The notes under the pieces: model-generated
Told to the model about the DNA's origin: nothing
The model's input: the letters and a program-made list of their open reading frames with translations, nothing else
Database searches by the model: none
Made by a program: the position numbers and the translations under genes
Assembly: GCF_026914265.1 (NCBI RefSeq)
Contig: NC_069128.1
Span: 30,742,460 to 30,806,459, forward strand
Length of the DNA stretch: 64,000 nucleotides
Direction: 5' to 3'
Source: Mya arenaria
Lineage: Eukaryota > Mollusca > Bivalvia > Myida > Myidae
In this document: piece by piece, positions 34,336-47,140 of the stretch
Layout: every line of letters begins with the position of its first letter
Position numbering within the stretch: the stretch's first letter is position 1

Positions 34336-36008
34336 TTAAAGAAAATCGAGCGTTGCCTGTAATTCTTCACCTGAGTGTTTGTTGTACACTTTAACTGTAA
34401 ACTCAGTTTCTCCCACAATTAGGTGATTATCAAACTCCAGAAAATCGGGCCAGCCACCAGGTGGAGGATTCAAGAGCACTTTTCCAACTAGCTCACATTC
34501 CTCCTCGTCCGTGCAATACTTTGGGTCTTCTTTGGTGGAGCGATATAAAGCAGTGGAAAATTTTATTTTCTTTGATTCAGCTTGTTCCAGTTTGTTTGAC
34601 GAAGAGCATTTGAAAATTTGGTTGTAGGTTCAGGATGAACACCTTCAATGAATGGTATTGTTACACTAAATCCATAGGTAAACCTAGACCTTCTCTGTAC
34701 AATGCTTTTCTCTTCCAGTCCCATCATAACGCTGCCCTTGATCACAGCCAACTTTGCATCTTCTACTAACACAAGGTCGAGGGTCGGAAATGCTTCTCTG
34801 ACTTTGTTTCTCAAATATTGAGACTCCGCATATCCGCCAACCAAAAGAATTGTTTTCAATTCATCATCTGCACATTCCTCGATGATCGTCTGTACCTTTG
34901 TTATAATACTGTGTACAGAACCATTGTAAAATGCTTCTATCACGGATGTTTCGAATGTCATACGACCGCTATCATCATCATACTTCACTTTTGTACTGAA
35001 ATCTGACTCCTGGATTGCATTTTGTATTTTTTTCCCAGATTTTGTCTCGAAACGTTTCATCAAAATAGGATCAAGCCTAATTTTGACGTTTCTCTCGGTG
35101 CCTTTAAACGTTTTCTTTCTTTCTTCAAAATCCATCATCTGTGTGATGAATCGTTCGTAACACGTCTTCTGTAAATCATCAACAACTTCTCTGCCGAATA
35201 AGGATGCCAAGAAACATTCGAACTGCGCATTGACTTTTGTTCCTCCCGCGTCCTCACCGGTAGCTCTATATAATTCTTTCAAATTCCCATTTTCAGTAAT
35301 TTCATGCACGCAAATATCTATCGTTCCTCCGCCTAAGTCTGCAACGACGTACTTCTGTCCTTCTGCAAATTGTTGTCTTGTACCGGAGTCTGTGAGGATA
35401 ATATTTTGTTGACGGCAAAACAAAGATGCAGCCTCTGGCTCTAGGACCAATCTTAATCGATCGTGTTGTATTCCGGCTCCTTCGGCGGCTTCTCGCATGA
35501 ACTGACGTGCGGAGTCACTCCATATCGCGGGAATTGTAATCATCCATTCAATCGCTTTGCTGACATTCTGCAGATTTTCTATTTTATGATGCTGTTTAAT
35601 TCTTTCCATGACAATATCTTTTAATCCTGACATTGCTAACTGAAATACTAATTTTGCAGACAGCTTCTTTCCTTTTTCGTCTTGTACTTTGATATTTCTT
35701 GATAATTTTCGTTTTTTGTATAATTTCATTTTAAAATTCCTGAAAAAGTAAAAACCATCTCGGTCTTCATCATCCATATCGATGTATTCATCTAAAGCCT
35801 GACTGCCAAAGGAATGGAAACTCTTGTCTTCGTTTAACAGAACACATGTCGGAACCTTTTCTTCCCTCGGATTGGTATAGATTGCCAGTTCATTTCCAGA
35901 ATCAAGATTTTCCCTAGGAAATGCAAGTCCGTATCCAGAATATGTTGTTCCGAAATCCAAAGAAACAATAATATTTGGAATAGTTTTACACTTATTTTCA
36001 GACGCCAT
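34336..36008 (-). pseudogene. HSPA12-like copy B, frameshifted by a 76-bp deletion
   Basis: It is a close paralogue of copy A with the same acceptor and the same ACCAAAATGG start (ATG 36,006-36,008). The ATPase motifs are intact: LDFGTTYSGYG, EPEAAS, VADLGGGTIDICV, ILLVGGYAESQYLR. Against copy A, 76 bp (A positions 19,542-19,617) are missing at about 34,629. After FIEGVHPE the frame shifts, adds about 22 unrelated residues and stops at 34,563, giving 481 residues instead of about 581. The original C-terminal frame is still readable beyond the break, from SKKIKFSTALYRSTK to ELQATLDFL, with its TAA at 34,336-34,338. The deletion is therefore recent. A truncated ATPase-only product is possible, but I treat it as a pseudogene. 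Confidence 0.88.
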
Positions 36009-36240
36009 TTTGGTCGCCTTTTCCCCTATGAAAAAAACACAAAGTGATTCAGTCGTGCCCAAATTGATAATGCGAATATCTTAAAGGCTCTACATTGCGT
36101 TTTCTAGGATTTGCTTAAGAAACAGCCTATCATGGTTTAAATATTTAAGTTTTAGCATTATCATGTCTAATGCCGTGATCGTTCTATTTCTTCAGTGAGA
36201 AATGTTCACAGATAACTACTGTTTGTGTTTTGACCTTTAT

Positions 36241-37609
36241 AATTCCTCTTTAATTTAAATAATTGGAATTGGTTTGTGTAAATGTCAGCAGTTGTAATTA
36301 TTCTTTCTTATTTCCTAGGATATATTCTATAATTATAACTAAAAAGACAATATTTATTTACGAGTTTCAAATTCACAATTTATTTGGTCATATACAACCT
36401 ATACCAAACAAGCAAATATACTACAGAAACTTTTAAATAGAGTTGATTTACAGTGTAGTTTGTTTTGCTTCTTTAAAAACAACAACAACAACAACATAAG
36501 AACTGGACATGTTGACACTTATATAAGCTTGTTGAAACAGGTTGTCTTCAAGTTTTTGTATTCTTTATTTATTTAGTTAATGTCATATCTCTTAAAATAA
36601 GTAAAACAAATGTCGGACATAATTCGGTGTCAAAGCGCACACATATTGCTTTATGCGTTCTTGTTATTGAAGAGACGAAAGAAAAACTCTACTAGAGACA
36701 GACTAAGCCAAAAAACTACCTTTAAGATAATATAGTCGAAGGCTTTATTCTTTATCTAAGGTTTAATCGACCAATAACAGAGCAATGCTTTGGAAATATG
36801 AAACCATGATTTTACGACATTTACATGTATTCAAATATAGTTTCAGTACAAAAAACAGTGACGATACATGTCATACCAAAACAATAACGTTGCCAAAGTT
36901 TTCAGTAGTATATTTAATAAAACGCCGAGCTTAATACCACACAAATAAATGATTAACAGGGAATCAAGAATTTCACTGTTTTCAATGCTGGTTTAAATTT
37001 GAGAAATTAGAATTAGTTCACTCTTCAAGTCATCAATATATAAGTATTCCTATGATCTCATATATACATGAGAAACAAATCAGTTTCGCAAATTTTTTTA
37101 AAATGTTTCACATTAACCCCCCTATAAATATAGTCTTTTGAATAATAAAAATAGCAACTTGTTCATTTATTCAATTTTCTAAGAAAAGGGTATTTCAAAA
37201 TGCATAGATGCCATCTCGTTCATAATAAATAACGTAATGAAAATGCATATCAATTATAAAATGATCGATCATACATGTTTAAAAACTCCAAAAACCTTCA
37301 ACATCTATCTGGTTAATCAGTTCGCAAGTTATCAAGCATAGTTTCATCAAAGAATTTCTTGATTCGATCATCTACAAACTCCTATTGTTCAAAGCACTAC
37401 ACATTAGCAGTTTTGAAAGTCTGTGGTACATGATGATTTTGGGTTAATACTTACTCTTTGCACAAAATAAATAACAAGGTTTAACCACTAAAGTTTATAT
37501 ATAATCCTATCGTTTCGAAAAGTAAGACTGGTATGATGAAATCTTGTAAGATAAGACTCCAGAGTAGTAGAAGAAATCAGATTGTGCGTTGTTTGTCAGA
37601 GTAAAATTA
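36241..37609. other. intergenic AT-rich stretch
   Basis: There is a short (AAC)n at about 36,478-36,496. Weak similarity to 40,440-41,000 (motifs around TTTTTGTATT, AACAAAGC-like and AGAGACA words in the same order) suggests an old duplication. No gene is seen. Confidence 0.35.
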
Positions 37610-39060
37610 TACAGGGTAAACGTATAGCAGGGTAAACTTATATCAGGGTAAACGTATAACGATGGGAAAAGAAATAACAGGGTAATAGTAAAACAGAGTA
37701 AACAAAAAACAGGGTAAACTTATAACAGGTTAAATGTATAACAGGGTAAACGTAAAACAGGTAAAGGTAAAAAGGTTAAACGAATAATAGGGTACAAAAA
37801 TAACAGGGTAAACGTTTAACAGGGTAAACAAATTACAGGGAAAACGTATAGCAGGGTAAACATATAACAAGGTAAAGTATAATAGGTCAAACGTGAAACG
37901 GTCAAAACGTATAACGATGTAACTTGTAACAGGGTAAACGTATAACGATGTAACGTGTAACAGGGTAAACGTATAACAATGTAACGTGTAACAGGGTAAA
38001 CGTATAACAGGGTAAACGTATAACAATGTAACGTGTAACACGGTAAACGTAAAACGATGTAACGTGTAACAGGGTAAACGTAAAACGATGTAACGTGTAA
38101 CAGGGTAAACGTATAACGATGTAATTTGTAACAGGGTAAACGTATAACAATGTAACGTTTAACAGGGTAAACGTATAACAATGTAACGTGTAACAGGGTA
38201 AACGTATAACAATGTAACGTGTAACAGGGTAAACGTATAACAATGTTAAGTGTAACAGGGTAAACGTATAACAATGTAACGTGTAACAGGGTAAACGTAT
38301 AACAATGTAATGTTTAACAAGGTAAATGTATAACGATGTAACGTGTAACAGGGTAAACGTATAACGATGTAACGTGTAACAGGGTAAACGTATAACGATG
38401 TAACGTTGAACAGGGTAAACGTATAACGATGTAACGTGTAACAGGGTAAACGTATAACGATGTAACGTGTAACAGGGTAAACGTATAACAATGTAACGTT
38501 TAACATGGTAAACGTATAACGATGTAACGTGTAACAGGGAAAACGTATAACGATGTAACGTTTAACAGGGTAAACGTATAACGATGTAAAGTGTAACAGG
38601 GTAAACGTATAACAATGTAACGTTTAACAGGGTAAACGTATAACGATGTAATTTGTAACAGGGTAAACGTATTACAATGTAACTTGTAACAGGGTAAACG
38701 TATTACAATGTAACTTGTAACAGGGTAAACGTATAACAATGTAACTTGTAACATGGTAAACGTATTACAATGTAACTTGTAACAGGGTAAACGTATTACA
38801 ATGTAACTTGTAACAGGGTAAACGTATAACAATGTAACTTGTAACATGGTAAACGTATAACAATGTAACTTGTAACAGGGTAAACGTATTACAATGTAAC
38901 TTGTAACAGGGTAAACGTATGACAATGTAACATGTAACAGGGTAAACGTATAACAATGTAAAGTGTAACAGTGTAAACGTATAACAATGTTAAGTGTAAC
39001 AGGGTAAACGTATAACAACGTAACGTGTAACAGGGTAAACGTATAACAATGTAGCGTTAA
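37610..39060. repeat. 31-bp minisatellite (about 46 units)
   Basis: The unit is GTAACAGGGTAAACGTATAA followed by CAATGTAACGT. Variants alternate CAATGT/CGATGT, GTGTAAC/TTGTAAC/TTTAAC and TATAAC/TATTAC in local blocks. The left edge (37,610-37,900) is more degenerate. Long minus-strand frames (LPCYTLHCYTFTLLHVTLLY-type) reflect the repeat, whose 31-bp length gives a 31-residue protein period. They are not genes. Confidence 0.95.
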
Positions 39061-39659
39061 ACACTAACGAGTACACTAACAGGGTTCATGTTTATGTTTG
39101 ATAAATACCTAAGATCTTAATTTATCGTTTCTTAAACTAACACATGTTTAGTGGTAGAAACAAAATATATAAACGACAAGAGGTCAAGGAGTCTGGGTTT
39201 TGTCACTGACAAACAATATCAACCATTTTAAACGTTATTTGAAGGTCTATAGAACTTAAACAATTATATTTGATATGTATCTGGAAATAAACAATACTTA
39301 AACATGTAATCATTTATCTGAATAAGCGTTTAAACTCTAACCGGGGTTGTAATATTGATTGACAAATGTTCGCTTATTTACGCAGCATAGAGATAAGCAA
39401 ATATTTGCATTCATTTTGTTAGCTTTATCAAACGATATAACACATCTTTGTTAGCTAACTTTATTCAAGCAAATTTCATCACACATATTTTCTGAAACCG
39501 ATACAAAACAAATAATAGCCTACAATTTTTTTCATTACTTCAACCATCCATTTACAGGCTAAAGAATTCTCCACAAGTAGTCGTCGTTTTTGCTGTTGAG
39601 CGTTGCGACTCTTATTATGATTAAAGAAAGCAAGCTTTGTCTTTAGTTCTTTTGTTGTT
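39061..39659. other. degenerate duplicon flank
   Basis: A fragment at 39,385-39,420 (GCATAGAGATAAGCAAATAT) resembles the sequence downstream of gene A at about 18,730 (GCATAGAGAAAAGCAACTAT). Otherwise nothing is seen. Confidence 0.35.
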
Positions 39660-39895
39660 AGATTAAACAGTAAACTCAGTTTCATCTACAATAAGGTGAT
39701 TGTCAAACTCAAGTGTATCGGGTTCAAGACCACTCCCCAAACTAGCTCACATCACTCCTCGTCCTTGCAATATTTCGGGTCTTCTTTGGTGAATCGATAC
39801 AAAGCATTGAGAAAACGTTATTTCTTTTGGTTCAGCGTGTTCCAGTTTGTTTGACGTCGAGGTTAAGAAAGGTGAGTTGTAGGTTATCATGTTGC
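39660..39895 (-). pseudogene. HSPA12-like fragment (copy E, 3' part only)
   Basis: This stretch aligns with the last part of gene A (about 19,305-19,550). Matches include AGTAAACTCAGTTTC, AACTAGCTCACATC, CCTCGTCCTTGCAATA, TCTTCTTTGGTGAATCGATA and GTTCCAGTTTGTTTGACGTC on the plus strand. Internal deletions (for example of the PPPGGWPD segment) and frame breaks make it non-functional. It is older and more diverged than copies A-D. Confidence 0.8.
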
Positions 39896-39969
39896 AAAAA
39901 TGTTTTAGATGGGTTGCCTTATGCCTCTTACCAGAGTATGTAGTTTGCATTGAATGTTGAAGGAACATC

Positions 39970-41800
39970 GAAAGAACATTATTATCTAATGATTTTTACG
40001 TGATATTGTATTGTATTGTATGTTCGTTCGAAGTTTGCAGGACCAAAACAAAAGAATGTTTAAAAACGTATTTTTTTTTAAATTAGTTTGAAGTTCAATA
40101 TTGAGCAGGCATTATACATATATCCGTTGCAACATGTGTAGCTGTAAATCGGAGTTGAGCGTATTTTACGAGAAGATTTCATCGGATTTCCCATAAAAAA
40201 ACATTTCTCTCTTTTATACGTTTTACTCTTTCAAAACGAAGGCCCGTAGAATTTTTCTTTAAACTTCCACAACGATTCCATTATTGTTTGTGTTAGTCTA
40301 ACATTTCGAAAATACAAATATTCTTATTCTCAATATTTCAGTCATTTGGGTTTATGTTTTGCAACATAAAATAAAAGAGCAAATTGACCATTGATACTTT
40401 AATATATTCTTCGTTTAAAAATGACGTTCTGTTGAAACTCTTAAAAGCTTGATGAACATCAATTTTTGTATTTTTCATTTATACAGTTTATGTTCTTTTT
40501 AGCTCTTAAAACGAATTGAATAACAAAGCCTGTCTTACTGAAGATGTTTTCAAAACGCACAAAGGTGTTTAATGTGTACTTGTTATTTGAGTGACGATAG
40601 CAATACTATACAAGAGACAAGGTGGAAAAAATAACTTAAACTGACCAGAGTCTATGGTTTATTCAAATATGGTTTATACAAAATAGAAGAATATATTTAT
40701 TGAAAGCAATTATATGATTTAGAAATCTGACACCGTGGTTTGAAGCACACAAATGTATTTTAATAGAGTTTTTCTTACAAAAGCTGTTTATAATAGCAAG
40801 CAATTAGAATACATGCTAGACTCAAATTATTTATCGAAGCTTTAAAACCACAGAAAAGAAGTATGAAAGGGTATTCAAGAGATTCACGATTTGAGCCTTT
40901 GCCAAATTCTAAACTTTATAATTTATTCTCCGAGATCGATCGTGTCAATTTAAAAGTAAATATCAGTTCATGTTAAGGACTGGAGATATACATGTTCTCT
41001 CTTAAAATAGAACGAAAGTATATACAGTTATTCAACTGATGCGCAAAGTATTAATGCATATTGTTTGCAATCTCATATGAATAAAATACAAGGCCCAAAA
41101 GAAAACAATGCTTTAGTTTTCCTCGATTAATATGGTCTATAAAATAGTAAACATAACAAAGAAAACAATGGTACATAATTTGAATTCATTCGGACAACGG
41201 TATACTTAATGCACAACAATATTGTTCATAGTCATAGACCTTCAATTTAGTATGAAAGTGCATATCCATTGCTCGATCATTGCTCGGTCTGAATTTTATA
41301 TGAAAAAACACAATACGTGTGACAAGAAAGTAGGCGTTTGCACGTCAGCAAATTACATAATCTTCATTTTTTTTACCGTATGGACGATAGTTTTGCTGGT
41401 GAAGTGTTTGTTTAATCAATATAAACATATACACATACGCAGTAAGAACTTGAGGAAAAAACTAAAATTAAACAATGATATATCTTTTCAAATTGATATT
41501 ATACATCCGTATATGCGCAAGGCAAGTAAGTAGAAGGTACATTCATACTTACCCGAAAACACGGTTATCCCCCATTTATAATCAATGGAAAAGAAAATAC
41601 GGACTAAGCTTGTATACAGTGATAAAGGTTTTAATCACGTTTGCTATATACGTTAAAGATATAGAACCACGAAGAGTTATATGACAATGGGACGTATCAA
41701 CATATTTCACTTAATCATAGTACAGATGGTTTATTTAATTATTGTTACAATACATAAGGATGTCCTGATGAGTTTGCTGCATATTTCTATACACTAACTT
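39970..41800. other. intergenic AT-rich stretch
   Basis: No supported gene. An ORF at 41,222-41,533 (103 residues) is unrecognised and has the composition expected by chance. Part of the region may be the diverged 5' flank of copy E. Confidence 0.35.
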
Positions 41801-42375
41801 TAACATGTTTCAGGGTGAGCGCGAAGACAAGGTTGTATGGGAGGCACTGTATAAACAAGGTGTTTATATCGCCAGAGGTGTGGATGTGGAACCGGGCTTG
41901 TCTAGTATGTATGGAAGGTAGCGGAACAGGCCAAACGCACCCGCACAAGACCCATCCACGGACTCGAGAATCAACATGTATCTTCAATTCGTCGACCACC
42001 TCATACAAGAGATGGAAACCAGTCTATTGAATGGACAGGGCAGGTTCATGGTTAAAAAGTTGATGCTCTTGAATGTGAAACAACTGATCCGAGATGATAC
42101 TGCATTTATCTACAATACGTATTGCCGCAATTTGTACGTTGATGAACCAAACTTTGCGAGGGAGGTGGACGGATGGAAGGTCATGTGGACATTAAAAAAC
42201 AACAGGAAACACGAACGAAATAAATGGCTACACTGAATGCTATCAACAGAGCTTTATATCTTAACAATTGTTTGTGTATTGCTATTTTGCTGTGTATGCC
42301 AGTCACAACAACCACCACAGAGAGGTCGTTTAGCACATTGCGTCAAGACACACCTTAGAGCAATGATAAAAACTT
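41800..42375 (+). pseudogene. hAT-family transposase, C-terminal relic
   Basis: The fragments lie in the order of a hAT transposase C-terminus of the kind seen in ZMYM1/THAP-related elements. They are VYIARGVDVEPGLSSMYGR (about 41,860), FVDHLIQEMETSL (about 41,988), NFAREVDGWKVMWTLKNN (about 42,150) and, after a stop, LCMPVTTTTTERSFSTLRQD (about 42,293). The last contains the ERSFSTL core of the hAT dimerisation domain. In-frame stops and frame changes show inactivity. The N-terminal zinc finger, catalytic part and inverted repeats are not found. Confidence 0.82.
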
Positions 42376-45300
42376 ATGTATTTTTCATTTTATGCCTTAA
42401 AGGATAAAAAAACGTTTTCCCGTAAAGGCGCGCCCAATCGTATATGAAAATGACGTCATATTGTGTAATATCTTAGTTGGAATTTTGTCCCAACCCTGTG
42501 CGCGTTGACGTTCGATTTTGAAGTCATAGTGGGCTGTGAAAACTGGCCAACTGATATATCCTTTGTTTGAAACAGTGAATTATCATTATTTTTTATTGTT
42601 CATATCTTGTATATATACGTGAGTATCAATTATTATGAACAACACATAACTGTGCAATTGGAAATACTATTGTACTTTAGAATTAAATACATGAACCATT
42701 TGTTTTTATTTAAAAGCAATATGTTTTATAAGTTGCGCATCGGTTGAATATATGTGTATAATTATGTATTATTTCAGGAGAAAACATGTGTATGCCCTTA
42801 TTGTGAACTTAGTTCGTTTGCCGTCCTTTTTTATTGCAAAGATCGATTTCGTGGAGTGAACTGTTATATGACGTTTAACATGCACACCGTGTATGGAGTT
42901 CGCAAATGGTAAGTATTGTGCTCAATGCGGGTCATCGGTTAACTTTTTTTTTGAATTGTAAATGTCTGCAATTTGAAATTCCGCGTGAGCTCGGGTGAGG
43001 ACATTTCACATATTTTACTGTGCCCATTACCACAGACTGTATGTATCGTAACAGCTTTGCTCTCCTATACAGTTTATGTAATGAAACTCTATTTAAACAT
43101 ATTATTGTGTTTCAAACCATGGTGTCATATTTCCAAATCATTGATTTTCTTTTTAATGAATGTATTTATTTTATTTTGTATAAAACCTTAAACACTCACG
43201 ATAGTCAGTTTAAGGTAGATTTATTACGATTATAGTCAAATAAATATCTAATCAACTCCCTCGCTTACTGACAAATTTCATGAACTCGTTTAATAAAATC
43301 TTGTATTAAATGGCAACTTGTGTCAGATTCTATATATCCGAGTCCACTTAAAATATTTCGAGAAATTAGACATAGCAATGTATAAATGTTATATCTGATT
43401 TCAGCAATTTACGTTTTATAAGCATAACTTGTTAATTCATAAATGAATATGACAAACCACAAATATTTCTTCAACTTATCCAGTCATTGGCGCGACAAAA
43501 AATAAGAATTTGAATTAAATCGGGTTGTATGATATGAATATGTTGAAATAAATTTAAACAATTAATCGGACAAAACGCTCTTTTTTGAAGTTGTAGAAAC
43601 TGTTCAGGGTGAATTCCATCAGGTTACATTTGTGTTTATATAGCGTATTATCGACAGAGTATTGCAATTGATATACCCTTATTTTGTTATTTCAAAAGGG
43701 TTATCATAGGGTTATTGTTTGTTTAAGTCTTGATCGCAATATATTTCAGCGACTGAGCACCAAATGCAATATCTCACGATTTTGCTTTTGGTGGTAACGA
43801 GGTGAAATATATTGCAATCTTACACATAAATTTAACATTATTTTTCTATGTTATGCTTAAAAGCCGTTTACGTGCTGAGGTTTGAATTAAATGAGAGAAC
43901 TGGCTCAAATGTCAAAATGTTTTTTCTCACCTGAAACAGTGAAATATTAATTTTATTTCACTGAGACATATCTATGGGAAAGCGCACAATCAAAGGACAT
44001 TTATAAGATGAATACAGGCCAAGTATAATAAGATAACGTTTTTCTTAAAATGAGTATTTCATTTTTACAGAATACTCACACAAACAGCAAATGTATTCCG
44101 ATCGTCAGTTAAAAGTGGCACTTCAGTATTAAGGAGCTGTTCGTTATGCAGTTAAGATATCATTTGAAAAACGCTTATTAATTTTGTTGATAGAAAAAAA
44201 CATTGCTGTTGAATAAACAGAGTATTATAAATGGTCTTAACTCAACTGTGTAAACAAATAATCACGTTAGTGGAGTTTAACAACAATGCTAATTAACCCA
44301 AAGATCGCTTTTACAGAAGAGAAAGACAATCGTTGTAAATTTTGTATGGTCACTTAAATGATGATAATTTACTGAATTAGTTGACCGTTTTACGTACTTA
44401 GCAATCAAATTTAACTACAATGGTACCTTCAAATAACACTATAAAAACCTTAAATGTGTTTACATTATCATATCGATATAAAACATAGTTAAGCTTGATA
44501 TTTCGAATAATATGTTATTTTAAGAATTCTTATGACATTTAGCTGTGAAGCATATATAAATGAGGTTGACAAGTTACATTACAAATTGTGAACATATATG
44601 TTGGGTGTCCGTCACGAAAACGGTTGTTTTAAGTGAAATTCTCATTATATGTTTACAAGGGAGCTTACGTTTTGGTGTAAAGTAACGAATTCCCCGAAAC
44701 CTTCTATAAAATCAGTACATAATAATGCTATTAGAGGCAACTCATTTTCAAACGTCAATGTAATAAAGGACTACAAGCTATTGAATGACGACTTGATGGA
44801 ATGGGATTTAGTTATATTTTTGGGTAAAGTATAACAATGAAACATTCTCTTTTCCCATGCTTAAACAAGGACTTCTTCGTCAGTATGTTTAAATATGGTT
44901 TGATATTGTTAATTGCAGAGTAAATTAAAATACAACGTTACTTTCATAAAGAAATTAAATTTTGCAAAATACATTGCAATCATTGATAAAGAATATTATC
45001 TGACTTTTTTGTCAAGATTTACATTGAGTGAACATAAACACAAAACGCTCTTAAACATTGTAAAATTGACGTACACGAGTTTGATCGTTTAGTGCTGAAC
45101 TATATACCGTCGATATCACTCAGATCATGAACCTAAGCCGATCCTAAATTGGGTGATGACCCTATTGGGCGTTGTTGAACTATGTTACGGCTCTGGTTAT
45201 AGCTGAGCCGAAAATATCTGTAATATCTTTATGTCTAATGTACCTTTTGTCATTAATTCAGCATGTAAGTAGTCAGCTAGCAATACCCATTTAAATAACA

Positions 45301-45639
45301 CCAAAATTGTTAAGGGTATCCAGGCATCAAAACTTTACATGATCGTTAATGGGATATGACAGGACAGCTTATTTGTAGGATTTCTAAAAAGCCTGCCATG
45401 TAAGTAGTATGCATGTGACCATGCGCAAAATAAACTTAGAACCTTACAAAAAAAACAAATATCGCATCTGCATTAGGTTCAGTCAAAGCTATTTAGAGGT
45501 GTTGCTTTTTGTTTTCCCGCTTAGAGCGTATGCGCTGCGATGCAACAGAGATGGACAACAAAATTGTTTGCGCACGTGAGCGACTGTTAGCGGTATCTGT
45601 ACTTGGAACTGATTTAAATATACATCTTAAAGATAACAG
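42376..45639. other. intergenic AT-rich stretch
   Basis: An inverted repeat lies at 43,732-43,819. No gene is supported; ORFs up to 72 codons here look random. Confidence 0.4.
43732..43819. repeat. short inverted repeat (hairpin)
   Basis: The left arm (43,732-43,767, gatcgcaatatatttcagcg...) is complementary to the right arm (43,784-43,819, ...gaggtgaaatatattgcaatc) over about 36 positions with several mismatches, around a loop of about 16 bp. Confidence 0.65.
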
Positions 45640-45710
45640 TCTGGTGAATGGGCCCACGGTTTGTGCAGCTGCTTCGATGACCTCGGGATCTGTATCATTG
45701 CCTACCTGGC
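45640..45710 (+). pseudogene. truncated inverted copy of PLAC8 internal exon
   Basis: It begins after an acceptor-like agataacag, as the original does, and encodes SGEWAHGLCSCFDDLGICII-AYLA. It breaks off at CTACCTGGC, where the sequence becomes unrelated and a stop follows. The last 43 bases are identical to the exon at 10,202-10,334. It is on the opposite strand, 35 kb away. No downstream PLAC8 exon is seen, so it is a fragment. Confidence 0.85.
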
Positions 45711-46894
45711 AACATAATGCACTTTAAATATTAAACCGTTGTTCATTCATAGAAAGAAAATATATAATTCTCAACTGCTGAATAATCGCCTTCAAAACAA
45801 ACTCCAGTACCACACTTGCCGGAATGTTACTGTATTCTAAATTGTTTACCAGAAATTTATATGAACGAATAAATCCTTCTTCATTGTACAACTATTAAAT
45901 TTATCGCAATAATATATTTAGAAAACGTTATTTAAGATCAGAAGGGGATAATTTCAATGCCTACAAAATAAGTTATTTAACGAGTCATGTAATAGTCTAA
46001 AACTCTTTCGATTTCAAATTTAGACTATAGTGAATGGGATGTAAATCGACATAATTATATTGGACAACGGCTTGATTAAATGGAAGGGTACCCCCCCCCC
46101 TTCCATTCGACGCAGCATTGTTAGAAGGGGTCGATATCATTTCATGTTAACAAATTGTAGGTTAAGTATCGATAAAGAAATATGCAATGTATTTTAAATG
46201 AACATATTGTATAATGTAGTGAAATGTATAATTGTAATCGCTACTTACTGTATGTAAATGTCTGAAATATATTAGAATGTTTGATTGTAAGATCGAATTT
46301 AATATAACTAGACATTCCTACGTACAGGGTACAGAAGGTAGAAAATTCAGCTCTCTATAAGCTTATTAAATAATGCTCACCATGAGCCATTTTCTGACAA
46401 CTGTGCGCAAAAGTGTAGATGATGAACTACATAAATGAAAACAACCTTACATAACCTGTATAACTTATTGATAATTCCTGACTAGATCTGACAAACAACA
46501 TATTAGGTTGTACATATCAAGTTTGAAGATATCATTATGTCATTTTGTTTGTCCATAACTTGTAATTAATTGCATATCTTGTATGTATTGAAAAGTTCAA
46601 ATCCTGGACCATATTGATCTTATTTTAACAAATAATGTGAATAATATCATTTCTGAATAAAAAAAAACTTAGTATATGGCCAAATATATCTAATAGTAAT
46701 GCAAGAGTGTGAAGCAGAAACTTTCTGAATACGATTTTGAACGAATGGTACCCTACTGTCAAATCTTAAAGTTAATGTGTGCATTATACAATTATGGTTA
46801 AATATTGTTTGAAGAATAATCCTTTTTATTAAAAAACGCCAATATCGATAAATAATTCTAGAATATTTAAATCAAGAAACAACCATTTGCTAGT
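45711..46894. other. unannotated AT-rich stretch
   Basis: A poly(C) tract lies at about 46,091-46,100. No gene or repeat family is recognised. Confidence 0.4.
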
Positions 46895-47140
46895 CGGAAT
46901 AGGTAGTGGGTGACATATATACTTAATTGACAGGAAATTTTATTTCCGTGAAGATAATCGTGTTGGGTTCGATTCCCGGCCAAGGCGTATGTGAGTATGT
47001 GGTCACCAAGTCGGACAAGTGGGTTTCCTACGAGTATTCCGAATTCCCCCACAACACAAGACCACACTCTCGCGCAACATCGTGCCAACGAGAGTGATTA
47101 CTATAAGTTGTAAAAGCTTGTTTCACAATCGTTCTAAACA
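46895..47140 (+). mobile_element. tRNA-derived SINE
   Basis: A box B GGTTCGATTCCCGGCC lies at about 46,967. The body has AGTGGGTTTCCTACGAGTAT, TTCCCCCACAACACAAGACC and TCTCGCGCAACATCGTGCC, then a weak A/T-rich tail. The GAGTATTCCGAATTCCCCCA stretch parallels the element at 3,190. Confidence 0.7.

Larger units (their letters stand above)
27800..36240. repeat. segmental duplicon, copy 3 (carries HSPA12-like gene B)
   Basis: 27,810-28,575 matches 11,960-12,400 and the pogo MITE of copy 1. Homology then stops and resumes at about 31,355 with the stretch leading into the satellite. It continues through short (AGT)n and minisatellite remnants to gene B and its 5' flank. The 2.8-kb non-homologous block between is a later insertion or replacement containing an orphan mobile-type gene. 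Confidence 0.7.

Noticed and set aside
37730..39018. Minus-strand ORFs of up to 172 residues with LLHVTLLYVYPVTRYIVIRL-type repeats
   Set aside because: They are translations of the 31-bp minisatellite with no start or domain context.
41222..41533. 103-residue plus-strand ORF
   Set aside because: No family resemblance; its length is within what AT-rich random sequence gives in a 64-kb window.
42449..42456. TGACGTCA (full CRE), also at about 10,512
   Set aside because: An 8-bp palindrome can occur by chance in 64 kb, and no nearby promoter is established.
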